Source: Kribbella pittospori
Lineage (GTDB): Bacteria; Actinomycetota; Actinomycetes; Propionibacteriales; Kribbellaceae
Reading direction: 5' to 3'
Assembly: GCF_004331465.1 (NCBI RefSeq)
Contig: NZ_SJKB01000006.1
Location: 1-64,000, forward strand
DNA: 64,000 nt
The notes under the pieces are model-generated. The model was not told the DNA's origin. It did not search any database and saw only the letters and a list, made by a program, of their open reading frames with translations. Below are positions 32,539 through 41,454 of this stretch, one piece after another. The number at the start of each line of letters is the position of its first letter. Within the stretch, counting starts at the first letter, position 1. A program made the position numbers and the translations under genes.

Positions 32539-33261
32539 CTACCGACGTGCCTCGACCCATTCGACGACCCGGTCCACCGACTCGACCACATCGACGCCGA
32601 CGGGGAGTGATGGCCGACGCATGACGACGACCGGGATGCCGAGCAGGGCGGCCGCGGTCAGCTTCGCCGCCGTCTGCGGTCCACCACTGTCCTTGGTGAC
32701 CAGAACGTCGATGCGGTGGTCGCGCATCACGGTCAGCTCGCCGTCGACGTCGTACGGACCGCGGGCGAGGATCAGCGTGCACCAGGTGGGTCGTGGCTCG
32801 GGCGGGTCGACACAACGGGCGAGCATCCAGACGCCGCTGTGCTCAAACGCGTGCAATCCCTGACGCCCGATGGTGAGGAACGCGCGAGAACCCAGCGTCG
32901 GCAAGAGCTCGGCTGCGGCCCCGCCCGTGTCGGCCCAGTGCCAACGCCCACCGGGCGGCCAGCCCGGGCGGCGAAGAACCAGCAGCGGTACGCCGACCTC
33001 TCGGGCAGCGGCGACGGCGTGCTCGGTCATTGTGGCGGCGAAAGGGTGGGTGGCGTCGACGACGGCGTCGACCGGATTGTCGTGGAGCCACCTCGCCAGG
33101 CCCGCCGCGCCGCCGAAGCCGCCTTGCCGGACCGCACCTACAGGCAACCGGGCATCGGCGGTCCGGCCGGCCAGGGAAGAGACGACGTGGACTCCAGAGG
33201 ACGCCAGGGTCTGCGCGAGTTCACGCGCCTCGCCGGTTCCGCCGAGCAGCAGGACCTTCAT
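32539..33261 (-). CDS. cobK: Precorrin-6A reductase
   Basis: NADPH-dependent reduction of precorrin-6A to 6B in cobalamin (B12) synthesis. The 240-residue protein has the nucleotide loop LLLGGTGEARELAQTL at the N-terminus, VDATHPFAATMTEHA, LVLRRPGW and VTKDSGGPQTAAKL, all CobK/CbiJ signatures. Four-nt overlap with cobM upstream. Confidence 0.94.
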   Translation of the reverse strand: MKVLLLGGTGEARELAQTLASSGVHVVSSLAGRTADARLPVGAVRQGGFGGAAGLARWLHDNPVDAVVDATHPFAATMTEHAVAAAREVGVPLLVLRRPGWPPGGRWHWADTGGAAAELLPTLGSRAFLTIGRQGLHAFEHSGVWMLARCVDPPEPRPTWCTLILARGPYDVDGELTVMRDHRIDVLVTKDSGGPQTAAKLTAAALLGIPVVVMRRPSLPVGVDVVESVDRVVEWVEARR

Positions 33262-33998
33262 CGGGCGCGTGTTGCCGAGTACAGGTGGCTGTCGCGGAAC
33301 GCCGTCGCCGACAGCACCTTGCCGACGATGATGACCGCAGTACGACGGATGTCCGCGGCGCGCACCTGGTCCGCGATGTCGGCGAGCGTGCCGCGCAGGA
33401 CGAGCTCGTCGTCGCGGGAGGCTCGGGCCACCACGGCGACCGGGCAGTCGGCGCCGTAGTTGGGTTCGAGTTCGTCGACCACGCGGTCGATCTGCTGGAC
33501 GGCTAGGTGCAGCACGAGTGTGGAGCGGCTTGCGCCGAGGGTGGCCAGGTCCTCTCCGGACGGCATCGCCGACGCTCGGCCGGCGATGCGGGTGAGGATC
33601 ACGGTCTGGCCGACTTCCGGCACGGTCAGCTCGCGGGCGAGGGTCGCGGCGGCGGCCGCGTAGGCGGGTACTCCGGGGGTCACGTCGTACGGGATGTCGA
33701 GGGTGTCCAGGCGGCGCATTTGCTCGGCCATCGCGCTGAAGACGGACGGGTCGCCGGAGTGCAGGCGGGCTACGTCGAGTCCGTTGGCGTGGGCGGCGCT
33801 GAGTTCGGCGATGATCTCGTCGAGGTTGAGCGAGGCCGTGTCGACCGTGCGCGCGCCGGGCGGGCAGTGGTCGAGGAGCTCGACCGGGACGAGCGCACCG
33901 GCGTACAGGCAGACCGGCGACGAGGCGATCTGATCACGCCCACGCACCGTGATCAGATCGGCTGCGCCCGGCCCTGCCCCGATGAAGTGCACAGTCAC
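33258..33998 (-). CDS. cobM: Precorrin-4 C11-methyltransferase
   Basis: SAM-dependent tetrapyrrole methyltransferase of 246 residues adding the C11 methyl in the B12 pathway. VHFIGAGPGAADLITVRGRD is the N-terminal SAM loop (about residues 3-22), followed by VCLYAGALVP, RLHSGDPSVFSAM and PGVPAYAAAAATL. GTG 33998 has AGGAG nearby. The first 25 codons and the RBS region contain three mutually complementary segments. Confidence 0.94.
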   Translation of the reverse strand: MTVHFIGAGPGAADLITVRGRDQIASSPVCLYAGALVPVELLDHCPPGARTVDTASLNLDEIIAELSAAHANGLDVARLHSGDPSVFSAMAEQMRRLDTLDIPYDVTPGVPAYAAAAATLARELTVPEVGQTVILTRIAGRASAMPSGEDLATLGASRSTLVLHLAVQQIDRVVDELEPNYGADCPVAVVARASRDDELVLRGTLADIADQVRAADIRRTAVIIVGKVLSATAFRDSHLYSATRAR

Positions 33999-34007
33999 CT
34001 GATCACG
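33926..34007 (-). promoter_or_regulatory. Possible alternative-hairpin switch at the cobM start
   Basis: In mRNA order: CGTGATCAG (34007-33999) just before the GTG, CGATCTGATCACG (33960-33948) in codons about 13-17, and CGTGATCAGATCG (33938-33926). Segments 2 and 3 form a perfect 13-bp stem with a 9-nt loop; segment 1 can pair 9 bp with segment 2 instead and would cover the ribosome-binding region. Function is inferred from complementarity only. Confidence 0.35.
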
Positions 34008-34074
34008 CTCCTGATCGTCGCCGGCGCCTCGGGCCGGCTCGTCGCGGACGGCACCTGGCCACGCTCCGAACCGG

Positions 34075-35274
34075 TCACTTCGTCACGCTCCAGATGGTGA
34101 CGGGCAGGGCTGGGCGCCAGGCGGTCATAGCGCCGATGGGGGAGGCTCGTTGGATGTCGAGGCGGATCAGGTCGCCGCCGAGGTCGGCGTACCACTGGGC
34201 GATGAGAGTCTCGGTCTCCAGCGTGACGCCGTTCAGCACTAAGCGGCCGCCCGGGCGGAGTGCGTTCCAGCAGGTGTCGATCAGGCCCGGGGCTGTCGCT
34301 CCCCCGCCGATGAAGATCGCGTCCGGGGTCTCCAGTCCATCCAGGGCGGCAGGCGCGGCGCCGACGACTGTGGTGACGAGAGCGCCGAGGTTCGCGCCGT
34401 TGCGGTCGAGGCGCTTGGCTCGCTCGGGATCACGTTCGATTGCGATCGCCCGGCAGGCCGGGTGGTGGCGCGACCACTCGATCGCGATGCTGCCCGCGCC
34501 GCCGCCCACGTCCCACAGCAGCTGACCTGGCACCGGTGCGAGCCGCGACAACGTGACCGCCCGCACCTCGCGCTTCGTCAACTGCCCGTCGCTCTCATAG
34601 GCCTCATCGGGCAGCCCGGGCACAGTAGGCAGCAGCGCCGCGTCTACACCGGCCTGGCACAACACACCGATCACGTTGAGAGCGTCAACGTCGTACGACC
34701 ACTCAGACGCGATCGCAGTGCGCACCCGCTCCGACGGACCGCCGAGCTGCTCGAGCACAGTCAGCTCGCTCGCGCCGTAGCCGCGTTCGACAAGCAGTGC
34801 GGCGACCTCGGCCGGCGTGTGAGCACCCCAGCTCAGCACCAGCAGCCGACGCCCCGGCTGGACGTGCGGGTGCACGCGTTCAGTCGGGTGCCCGACCAGA
34901 CTGACCACCTGCACCTCGTCCTGCGGCCACCCGAGCCGTGCACTCGCCAGCGACACACTCGACGGATGCGGAATCACCCGTACGGCGTCCGCCCCGAGCA
35001 GCCGCGTCAGCGTCGTACCGATGCCGTGGAACGTCGGGTCACCGCTAGCCAGCACGCACACCGCCCGGCCCGAGTACTGCGAGAGCAGTCCGGGCAACGC
35101 CTCGGACAACGGCGACGGCCACTTGACCCGCTCCGCCTCGACAGATGGCACGAGAGCGAGTTGCCGGGCGCTCCCCATCAGCACCTCGGCCGCCAGCACA
35201 GCAGCTTGAGCCGCCGGGGACAGTCCCTCCCAACCGTCAGCGCCGACACCTACGACGGTGACGTCAGCCGGCAT
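34075..35274 (-). CDS. cobL: Precorrin-6Y C5,15-methyltransferase (decarboxylating), CbiE-CbiT fusion
   Basis: A 399-residue two-domain B12 enzyme. The CbiE-like methylase (about 1-200) has VVGVGADGWEGLSPAA and VCVLASGDPTFHGIGTTL. The CbiT-like decarboxylase/methylase (about 215-399) has SRLAPVPGQLLWDVGGGAGSIAIEWSR, in shorter patches the SAM glycine motif. The fusion is the normal CobL form. It overlaps the upstream PPOX gene by 11 nt; 76 nt separate it from cobM. Confidence 0.94.
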   Translation of the reverse strand: MPADVTVVGVGADGWEGLSPAAQAAVLAAEVLMGSARQLALVPSVEAERVKWPSPLSEALPGLLSQYSGRAVCVLASGDPTFHGIGTTLTRLLGADAVRVIPHPSSVSLASARLGWPQDEVQVVSLVGHPTERVHPHVQPGRRLLVLSWGAHTPAEVAALLVERGYGASELTVLEQLGGPSERVRTAIASEWSYDVDALNVIGVLCQAGVDAALLPTVPGLPDEAYESDGQLTKREVRAVTLSRLAPVPGQLLWDVGGGAGSIAIEWSRHHPACRAIAIERDPERAKRLDRNGANLGALVTTVVGAAPAALDGLETPDAIFIGGGATAPGLIDTCWNALRPGGRLVLNGVTLETETLIAQWYADLGGDLIRLDIQRASPIGAMTAWRPALPVTIWSVTK

Positions 35275-35653
35275 TGCCCAGCACCTTCGTCACGGTGATC
35301 TCGATGACCACCCGGCGTGGGTTGACCCGCGGCTCCCGGTACCGCTTCGCATAGCGACGTACGGCGTCCTCCACCCGCTCCGGATCGTCGCTCACGACCG
35401 CCCGGCCCTCGAGCGTGGACCAGTGGCGTCCATCCACCTGGGTCACCGCGACCGCAGCGCCCTCGGGTCCCGCCTTCCGGATCGTCCGGGCCTTGTGCGA
35501 CGTACCGGAGCAGATCACCCGGGCTATCCCCGTCTCCGGGTCCAGCGTCGCGCCCACCGGTGTCGCATGCACCGTGCCGTCCGCACGGACGGTACTCAGC
35601 ACGCACAGGTGCCGCTCCGTCCAGAACCCGATCAGTCCCTCAGTCCAACGCAC
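35264..35653 (-). CDS. PPOX-class (pyridoxamine oxidase-fold) protein
   Basis: A 129-residue split-barrel protein (LIGFWTERHLCVLSTVRADGTVHATPVGATLD, in pieces; GTSHKARTIRKAGPEGAAVAVTQVDGRHWSTLEGRA). The length and pattern fit small FMN- or F420-binding proteins of the TIGR03618 type. Substrate unknown. GTG 35653 gives VRWTEGLIG; the longer frame adds sequence antisense to nothing known but unlike the family. It may belong to the cobL operon. Confidence 0.8.
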   Translation of the reverse strand: MRWTEGLIGFWTERHLCVLSTVRADGTVHATPVGATLDPETGIARVICSGTSHKARTIRKAGPEGAAVAVTQVDGRHWSTLEGRAVVSDDPERVEDAVRRYAKRYREPRVNPRRVVIEITVTKVLGNAG

Positions 35654-35691
35654 CCCGCGATCGTAGACAGCAGACGCGACGAGGTCAGTGA

Positions 35692-36117
35692 TCAGGGGCT
35701 CACCATCAACGCCCTCGGGATGAACAGAGCCTCCCCAGACGTCGCCGCGACCATCAGATCCCACGCCCCCGGTGTCGCCTTCGTCAGATCGACGGCCACC
35801 GTCGCCGCGGCGTGATCGGCCGACACCGACGTCACCACCCCGGCCATTGGCGGCCGACCTCTTGCGGTGAACCGCACGACGTCCGTCGACTCGAGCAATT
35901 CACCGTGCACCGTCAGCGTTGCGGTCGTCCCTGCAGCCACCACCGCCGGCGTGATGCCGCTGAGCCCGAAAGCAGGAGCTTCGCCGGCCAGTGGCGCTGC
36001 CTCGAGCGGTGCAGCCGCACCAGCCGGAACGAGTGGAAGCAGGATCGCGAGCAGAACGACGCAGAGGCCGCGGACCACCCGTTCGGGCGTGCGCAACCTC
36101 CGTGCGAGCACACTCAT
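35692..36117 (-). CDS. Secreted protein with one Ig-like (IPT/TIG-like) domain
   Basis: A 141-residue exported protein: signal peptide about 1-40 (LCVVLLAILLPLVPAGAAA), then one domain of about 90 residues beginning FGLSGITPAVVAAGTTATLTVHG and ending GAWDLMVAATSGEALFIPRALMVSP. The strand pattern and opening PxxV-AGTTATLTVxG resemble IPT/TIG or BACON-like sandwich domains found in adhesins. No anchor is visible, so it is probably released. Function unknown. Confidence 0.68.
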   Translation of the reverse strand: MSVLARRLRTPERVVRGLCVVLLAILLPLVPAGAAAPLEAAPLAGEAPAFGLSGITPAVVAAGTTATLTVHGELLESTDVVRFTARGRPPMAGVVTSVSADHAAATVAVDLTKATPGAWDLMVAATSGEALFIPRALMVSP

Positions 36118-36235
36118 CGACCCATTCCTCCCCAGAATGCCCACCCCGAGCGGGCGGAGCCTAACAGGGAGATGTCCGGGACGGGGAAAACGCTGCAACT
36201 AGCTGCAGATCTGACGTTGCCGCTTGACAGACCGG

Positions 36236-36260
36236 CCCGCCCGGTGAGGCACCGGGCGGG
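36236..36260 (-). terminator. Terminator hairpin after the ABC-2 exporter operon
   Basis: CCCGCCCGGTG (36236-36246) and CACCGGGCGGG (36250-36260) form a perfect 11-bp stem with a 3-nt loop, 45 nt beyond the permease stop. The rest of the gap up to the Ig-like gene (36118-36235) contains CTGCA repeats and a CAGATCTG palindrome of unknown role. Confidence 0.75.
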
Positions 36261-36304
36261 TCGGCGGCGCTGGACCCCTCAGACCAGCGCAGTCATTGGG
36301 ACGG

Positions 36305-37903
36305 TCAGCCCACGTCCCGGCGGCGGAAGCTGGCGAACCCTGCCCCGGTCAGACCTGCTGCGATCGCGGTCAGCCAGATGACCGGAGCGACGGAGAAGTC
36401 GCCGCCCGGCAGCCGCGGAGTGTGCCCGTACGGGCTGAGGTTCATCACCGACTGCGGCAGGTCGAAGATGCTGCCGAACTGCCCGATCAGGAGGAAGACG
36501 CCGAACAGGACCCATGCACCGGTGACCAGCTTCGGAGCGAACCCGAACAGTACGACGACCAGTCCGGTGACCAGCCAGATCGCTGGCAGCTGCACAGCTG
36601 CCGCAGCGAGCATGCGGGGCACCTGACGGCCCATGTTGCCCAGCGAAGCACCACTGGAGATGCCCGACCCGAGTCCTGCGACCAAGATCAGCACAGCGGT
36701 ACCGAACAGCGCCATCAGCACGTGACTCCCGACCCACTGGGCCCGCGAGACACCAGTCGCGAGCAACGGCTCGGCCCGGAGCGCGGTCTCCTCCGACCGG
36801 AGCCGAAGCGCCGCCTGAATGCCGAAGGCCGAGGCGAGCAGACCGACCATCCCCATCTCGGTGGCCAGGAACGCGTCGGTGATGCCGTTGACGCCACCGA
36901 GCTTCTCGACCATCTCCCGGGCACTGTCGCTGGTCACGAACCCGTCCACGTTGCTGGCGATGTTGCCGACCAGCAGCCCGAGCAGCAGGAACGCGAAACC
37001 CCAGCCGTACAAGGAACCCCGATGCAGTCGCCAGGCCAGCGCCAGCGGCGACCGCAGCGACGGCGCACCAGTGGCCGGGCCCGGACGCGGCCGCACCAGG
37101 CCCGCGCCGACATCGCGGCGCCGGATCAGCGCCATCGCGCAAGCCACCAGCAAAGCCATGAACACCAGCGGCAGCAGTACGACGACGAAGCGGTCGCCCG
37201 CGTACGCACGGATCTGCTGCGACCAGCCGATCGGCGACAACCACGACACCCACTCCGACTTGCCGTCGGTCGAGGAGTCACCGATCGCCCGCAGTACGTA
37301 CGAGACGCCCAGGACGATCCCGGTGAACCCATTGGCGGTCCGGGCCCCCTCGGTCAGCTGCGCGGTCAGCGCTCCCACACCGGCGAACGACAGACCGGCC
37401 GACGCCCACAGCAGTCCGAAGGCCAACGATCCGGACGCCGGCAGACCGACGCCGATCAGCGCCAGCGCGGACAGCAGCCCGATCAGTACGACGGTCCCCG
37501 ACGACACGATCAGTGCAGCGGCCAGAGCGGCGTACCGACCAACGACTCCGGCGCTCAGCAACTCGAGCCGGCCGTTCTCCTCCTCGGTCCGGGTGTGCCG
37601 GACCACCAGCATCGCGGCGAGCAATCCCACCAGTACGGCGCCGAACGCGGTCAGCTTGAACAACGAGAGCTCCCCGAGCGAGGTCTCGTCGAAGATCCGG
37701 CCGTACAGCGACACCAGGGCGGGCGAGGCGTTCGACGTCCGCGCCGCCTCGATCCGGGACTGGACATCCGGGTAGAGGTCGATGGACGCCTGTGCGGACC
37801 CGGCCGCCGTGATCACGAACACCACGATCCACACCGGGATCAGGATCCGGTCCCGGCGCAGCGCGAGCCGCACCAGGGTGCCGGTGCCGACGAAGTCGTT
37901 CAT
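36305..37903 (-). CDS. ABC-2 type exporter permease
   Basis: A 532-residue permease with about 12 hydrophobic segments arranged as two six-helix halves, each begun by an exchanged SLYGW/LVRLALRRDRILIPVW type amphipathic start. This long form is often labelled polyketide antibiotic exporter; the actual substrate is unknown. Four-nt overlap with its ATPase gene. Probably repressed by the divergent MarR/GbsR-type regulator. Confidence 0.87.
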   Translation of the reverse strand: MNDFVGTGTLVRLALRRDRILIPVWIVVFVITAAGSAQASIDLYPDVQSRIEAARTSNASPALVSLYGRIFDETSLGELSLFKLTAFGAVLVGLLAAMLVVRHTRTEEENGRLELLSAGVVGRYAALAAALIVSSGTVVLIGLLSALALIGVGLPASGSLAFGLLWASAGLSFAGVGALTAQLTEGARTANGFTGIVLGVSYVLRAIGDSSTDGKSEWVSWLSPIGWSQQIRAYAGDRFVVVLLPLVFMALLVACAMALIRRRDVGAGLVRPRPGPATGAPSLRSPLALAWRLHRGSLYGWGFAFLLLGLLVGNIASNVDGFVTSDSAREMVEKLGGVNGITDAFLATEMGMVGLLASAFGIQAALRLRSEETALRAEPLLATGVSRAQWVGSHVLMALFGTAVLILVAGLGSGISSGASLGNMGRQVPRMLAAAAVQLPAIWLVTGLVVVLFGFAPKLVTGAWVLFGVFLLIGQFGSIFDLPQSVMNLSPYGHTPRLPGGDFSVAPVIWLTAIAAGLTGAGFASFRRRDVG

Positions 37904-38814
37904 CGCAAGGCCGCCTCGGGCTCAGCGGCGACGTCGTCCTCGTAGTGGCGCAGGAAGAGCTCCTCCAGCGTCGGCGGCTGCGCGACCAGGCTCTTGATCC
38001 CGCTCGCGGACAGCTGCCGCATCACCGCGTCCAGCTGCGCGGTGTCGACCTCGCAGCGGACCCGGTTGCCCTCGACATCGAGGTCATGTACGCCGGGCAG
38101 CTGGGCCAGACCGTTCACCGCTCCGGCCAGCTCGGCCTGGATCGACGTACGGGTCAAGTGCCGCAGATCGGACAGCGTGCCGGTCTCGACCACCTTGCCG
38201 CGGCGGATGATGCTGATCCGGTCACACAGAGCCTCGACCTCGGACAGGATGTGGCTCGACAGCAGCACGGTGCGGTCGTGCTGGCGCTCCTCCTCGATGC
38301 ACTGCCGGAACACCTCCTCCATCAGCGGGTCCAGGCCGGACGTCGGCTCGTCCAGGATCAGCAGCTCGACGTCCGACGCGAGCGCCGCGACCAGAGCGAC
38401 CTTCTGCCGGTTGCCCTTGGAGTAGGTGCGGCCCTTCTTGGTCGGGTCGAGGTCGAACCGGCGCAGCAGGTCGTCCCGCTTCTTGGAGTCCAGCCCGCCA
38501 CGGAGCCGGCCGAGCAGGTCGATCACCTCGCCGCCGGTCAGGTTCGGCCACAGGTTGACGTCACCGGGGACGTAGGCCAGCCGCCGGTGCAGCTTCGCCG
38601 CGTCGTGCCACGGGTCGCCCCCGAGCAGCGAGACGTCACCCTCGTCACCGCGCAGCAGACCGAGCAGCACCCGGATGGTCGTGGACTTCCCCGCGCCGTT
38701 CGGTCCGAGGAATCCGTGCACCTCACCGGTCGCGACGTCCAGGTCGAGACCGTCGAGGGCGTGCGTACTGCCATACGACTTGTGCAGTCCTGAGACCACA
38801 ATGGCTGATGTCAT
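37900..38814 (-). CDS. ABC-2 type exporter ATP-binding protein
   Basis: A 304-residue drug-exporter type ATPase. Walker A GPNGAGKST (about 39-47), VPGDVNLWPNLTGGEVIDLL, signature YSKGNRQKVALVAAL, Walker B LLILDEPTSGLDPLMEE and an H-loop LLSSHILSEVEALCDR. The C-terminal 80 residues form the DrrA-like extension (LPGVHDLDVEGNRVRCEVD). ATG 38814 lies next to candidate operator symmetry. Confidence 0.93.
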   Translation of the reverse strand: MTSAIVVSGLHKSYGSTHALDGLDLDVATGEVHGFLGPNGAGKSTTIRVLLGLLRGDEGDVSLLGGDPWHDAAKLHRRLAYVPGDVNLWPNLTGGEVIDLLGRLRGGLDSKKRDDLLRRFDLDPTKKGRTYSKGNRQKVALVAALASDVELLILDEPTSGLDPLMEEVFRQCIEEERQHDRTVLLSSHILSEVEALCDRISIIRRGKVVETGTLSDLRHLTRTSIQAELAGAVNGLAQLPGVHDLDVEGNRVRCEVDTAQLDAVMRQLSASGIKSLVAQPPTLEELFLRHYEDDVAAEPEAALR

Positions 38815-38875
38815 GATTCATAACGTACACTTCATTCAGAAGATTGTGAATCTTACTAACGCGTCTCTCACGCGT
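38815..38875. promoter_or_regulatory. Divergent promoter/operator of the exporter and its regulator
   Basis: GATTCA (38815-38820) and TGAATC (38847-38852) form a spaced inverted repeat in an AT-rich patch. ACGCGT-CTCTC-ACGCGT (38859-38875) follows. Both lie in the 97-nt gap between the exporter ATPase and the regulator, as expected for an autoregulated MarR-type switch. Confidence 0.45.
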
Positions 38876-38911
38876 CAGGTTTTTGGGTTACGTAGAGGGG
38901 ATGATGGGGCG

Positions 38912-39421
38912 GTGAGTGCACAACGAGACGACGAAGCCGTCAGGCGGTACGCCGAACAGTTCGGCAACCTGCTGGCCGACACGGGCTGGCCGCGGATGGC
39001 AGCCCGGGTGTTCGCCGCCATCCTGTCCAGCGAGGAGGGCCGCTTGACGGCGGCCGAACTGTCCGACCAACTGCAGGCCAGTCCGGCCGCGGTCTCCGGC
39101 GCGGTCAACTACCTGCTCCAGCTCCGCCTCGCCAACCGCGAGCGCGAGCCCGGCAGCAGACGCGACGTGTACGTCGTCCAGGACGACTTCTGGTACCAGA
39201 GCATGATGAGCCAGGACCAGGCGCTGGCCCGCTGGTCGGACTCGCTCCACCATGTCCTCGACGCCGCCGGCGAAGGCACCGCGGCCCACCGCCGCGTCCG
39301 CGCCTCCCTGGCCTTCATCGATTTCATCGAGGAAGAAGTCAAAGGCCTCAGCGAACGCTGGTTCAAACGCAAGGCCGAGATCGACGCCGACCTCGACGCC
39401 CAGTACGGCCCTCGCACCTGA
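38912..39421 (+). CDS. GbsR/MarR-like winged-helix regulator
   Basis: A 169-residue regulator. The wHTH is about residues 25-75 (GWPRMAARVFAAILSSEEGRLTAAELSDQLQASPAAVSGAVNYLLQL), with the wing REREPGSRRDVYVV and a helical C-terminal dimerisation part. This GbsR-like type commonly sits next to ABC-2 exporters in actinobacteria and represses them. GTG 38912 is used; the upstream frame overlaps the ATPase gene. Confidence 0.86.
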   Translation: MSAQRDDEAVRRYAEQFGNLLADTGWPRMAARVFAAILSSEEGRLTAAELSDQLQASPAAVSGAVNYLLQLRLANREREPGSRRDVYVVQDDFWYQSMMSQDQALARWSDSLHHVLDAAGEGTAAHRRVRASLAFIDFIEEEVKGLSERWFKRKAEIDADLDAQYGPRT

Positions 39422-39475
39422 AAGCACCTGAAAGCACCGAAGGGCCCGACGGACAGTTGTCCGCCAGGCCCTTCG
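39414..39475. terminator. Two-way terminator with 10-bp tandem repeat
   Basis: GCACCTGAAA repeats at 39414 and 39424 with a partial third copy; the first contains the regulator's TGA. CGAAGGGCC (39438-39446) and GGCCCTTCG (39467-39475) form a 9-bp stem enclosing a second stem CGGAC/GTCCG. It separates the converging regulator and protease genes. Confidence 0.75.
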
Positions 39476-39484
39476 AAGGCCGAG

Positions 39485-41344
39485 CTACCGGAGGGTGGTG
39501 TTGGCCACCGTGTCGAGGGCTCGCTGGAGTAGTGGGTTGACGTTGTGGCGGGACTTGGAGTTGGGCAGGTGGACGGCGTTGCCGTCGACCGGGCCGTTGA
39601 CCGGGTAGACCGATAGTTCGGCCGGTAGTGGGCTGGTGCCGCAGACCTGGTCCTTGCCGGGCAGTTCGCCGTTGAACACGAACCTGTCACCGATCGCCTC
39701 AGCGCAGGCCGACGCGGAGCCGACGTACTGGCCGTGCTGGCCTTCGTCGTCGATGGCGACGAACCGGGTCACGCGAGACGTGTCCTTGTGGGTGCGCAGT
39801 GCACCTTCGTACGCCGTCGCCGGGTCGACCTCACCCTGGATCATCAGGATCCGTGGCGAGCCGGTCAGGTCGAGCTTGCGGTCCTGCGGCTTGTACGGCC
39901 AGAAGGCACAGAACGGTACGCCGTTCATGTAGCCGAAGAAGGTGTACTTCTTCGCCATCCGGTCGGCCTCGCGCAGGTAGAAGTTCGGGTCCTTGTTCCA
40001 CGCGGTGTCGTTGCAACGGACCGTCGTACCGATCGGGCCGAGGTTGACGGTGGCGTCACCGGAGGACTTGGCCGCCGCCGCGCGGGCGTCGGCCAGGATC
40101 GACCGGGTCGAGTCGACCGGCACGGCCGAATCGGTGCCCGCCGGGGCCGGCGTCACGCCGTAGCGGGCCCGGATCGCGGCGAGGGTGTCGAACGCCTGCA
40201 GCTCCGGGGAGAGCCGGGCCCAGGCCTTGTCCACGTGCCGCAGCTCGATCTCACCCGACGCCGACGGGTCCTTGACGTACTCGTCGTGCACCAGGATGTC
40301 GACCGTCGCCCGGATGAACCGGACGTTGCCGTAGATGGTGCTGTAGATCGTCCCGTCCAGGTTGTCACCACGGACGTTGCTGGTGCCGGCCTTGACCAGC
40401 TTGACCAGATCGGCGCGGACCTGGTTGTACTTCGCCGTCACCTGTTTCGGCGTGGACCCGAGCCCCTCGATCTGGTCGGCGTGCCGGGCGATCCACGGGA
40501 AGAACTGGGTGTCGCGCCGCCGCTGGCCCGAGAACGGGTCGAAGTTCACGTTGTCCCACTGGGTGTGGGTCCAGTCCATGTTCGAGTCGATCACGAACCG
40601 GCCGACCCGCGACGGGTAGGTGTCGGCGTACCAGCCGCCGAGCCAGGTGCCGTAGCTGTAGCCGATCAGGTTCAGCTGCCGCGCCTTGAAGAGTGCCCGC
40701 AGGAACTCCATGTCGTACACGGTCTGCTGGCTGCTGACGAACTGGCTGAACTCCGTCGACGAGCACGCCTCGGCGAACAGCTTCGCCTCGGCCACCTCGG
40801 TCTTGTGAGTCTGCCGGGTGCGCTCCTTGTAGTCGGGCGTGGTCGGCAGTGCGTTCAGCGCGTCGGTCGTGGTCAGACACTGCAGCGGCGTGCTCTGGCC
40901 GAAGCCGCGCGGGTCGAAGCCGAGCAGGTCGAAGTCGGTGAAGAGCTGGGTCTTGTCGATCGCCAGCGAGGCCGACAACGTCAGCCCGGCGCCACCCGGT
41001 CCCCCGGGGTTGGTGGTCATCAAGCCCTTGGACGTACCGGTGGCCTGGCTGTAGGCGATGGCGACCTGGACGTCGGGGTGCGCGTCCGGGTGGGCCCAGT
41101 CCATCGGGACGGTCACCTTGGCGCAGTTGGTGGTGGGTGCCTGCGGGTACAACGCCTTCACCGCGGCATCGAACGAGCACACCGACCACTGGATCTGCTG
41201 GTCGAGGTACTTCTGCGGGATGGATGGGACCGGCGGATCCACCGGACCCCGGGCCGGGCGGGTTGCCGAGGCCGAGCTGATGGCCAGCTGGGGCACGACC
41301 AGTGCCACAGCGAGGGCCAGAGCGATCTTGTGGAATCTGATCAC
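39485..41344 (-). CDS. Secreted tripeptidyl aminopeptidase-like alpha/beta hydrolase
   Basis: A 619-residue exported serine hydrolase of the Streptomyces Tap/SlpD type. Signal peptide about 1-29 (ALALAVALVVPQLAISSASA). Oxyanion region TTNPGGPGGAGLTLS, nucleophile elbow GYSYGTWLG, acid region IQGEVDPATAYEGA and His in DDEGQHGQYV complete the triad. Tap-like enzymes cut tripeptides from protein N-termini outside the cell. Single gene; the XRE regulator gene ends just upstream. Confidence 0.9.
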   Translation of the reverse strand: MIRFHKIALALAVALVVPQLAISSASATRPARGPVDPPVPSIPQKYLDQQIQWSVCSFDAAVKALYPQAPTTNCAKVTVPMDWAHPDAHPDVQVAIAYSQATGTSKGLMTTNPGGPGGAGLTLSASLAIDKTQLFTDFDLLGFDPRGFGQSTPLQCLTTTDALNALPTTPDYKERTRQTHKTEVAEAKLFAEACSSTEFSQFVSSQQTVYDMEFLRALFKARQLNLIGYSYGTWLGGWYADTYPSRVGRFVIDSNMDWTHTQWDNVNFDPFSGQRRRDTQFFPWIARHADQIEGLGSTPKQVTAKYNQVRADLVKLVKAGTSNVRGDNLDGTIYSTIYGNVRFIRATVDILVHDEYVKDPSASGEIELRHVDKAWARLSPELQAFDTLAAIRARYGVTPAPAGTDSAVPVDSTRSILADARAAAAKSSGDATVNLGPIGTTVRCNDTAWNKDPNFYLREADRMAKKYTFFGYMNGVPFCAFWPYKPQDRKLDLTGSPRILMIQGEVDPATAYEGALRTHKDTSRVTRFVAIDDEGQHGQYVGSASACAEAIGDRFVFNGELPGKDQVCGTSPLPAELSVYPVNGPVDGNAVHLPNSKSRHNVNPLLQRALDTVANTTLR

Positions 41345-41454
41345 GCTGCAACTCCTGTTGTCCGGGCGGGTTCAGGAGACAGCAACGTATGCCGGACCGG
41401 GCGGTTCTGAATACCCGTCAACGCAAGGTCAAGGGCATTCCCTAGTGCGCAGCA

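Noticed and set aside
34008..34074. Cobalamin riboswitch before cobM
   Set aside because: No B12-box-like conserved core is visible in the short cobL-cobM gap.
36296..37945. 549-codon plus-strand frame
   Set aside because: Antisense to the ABC-2 permease; Arg/Gln/His-rich shadow.
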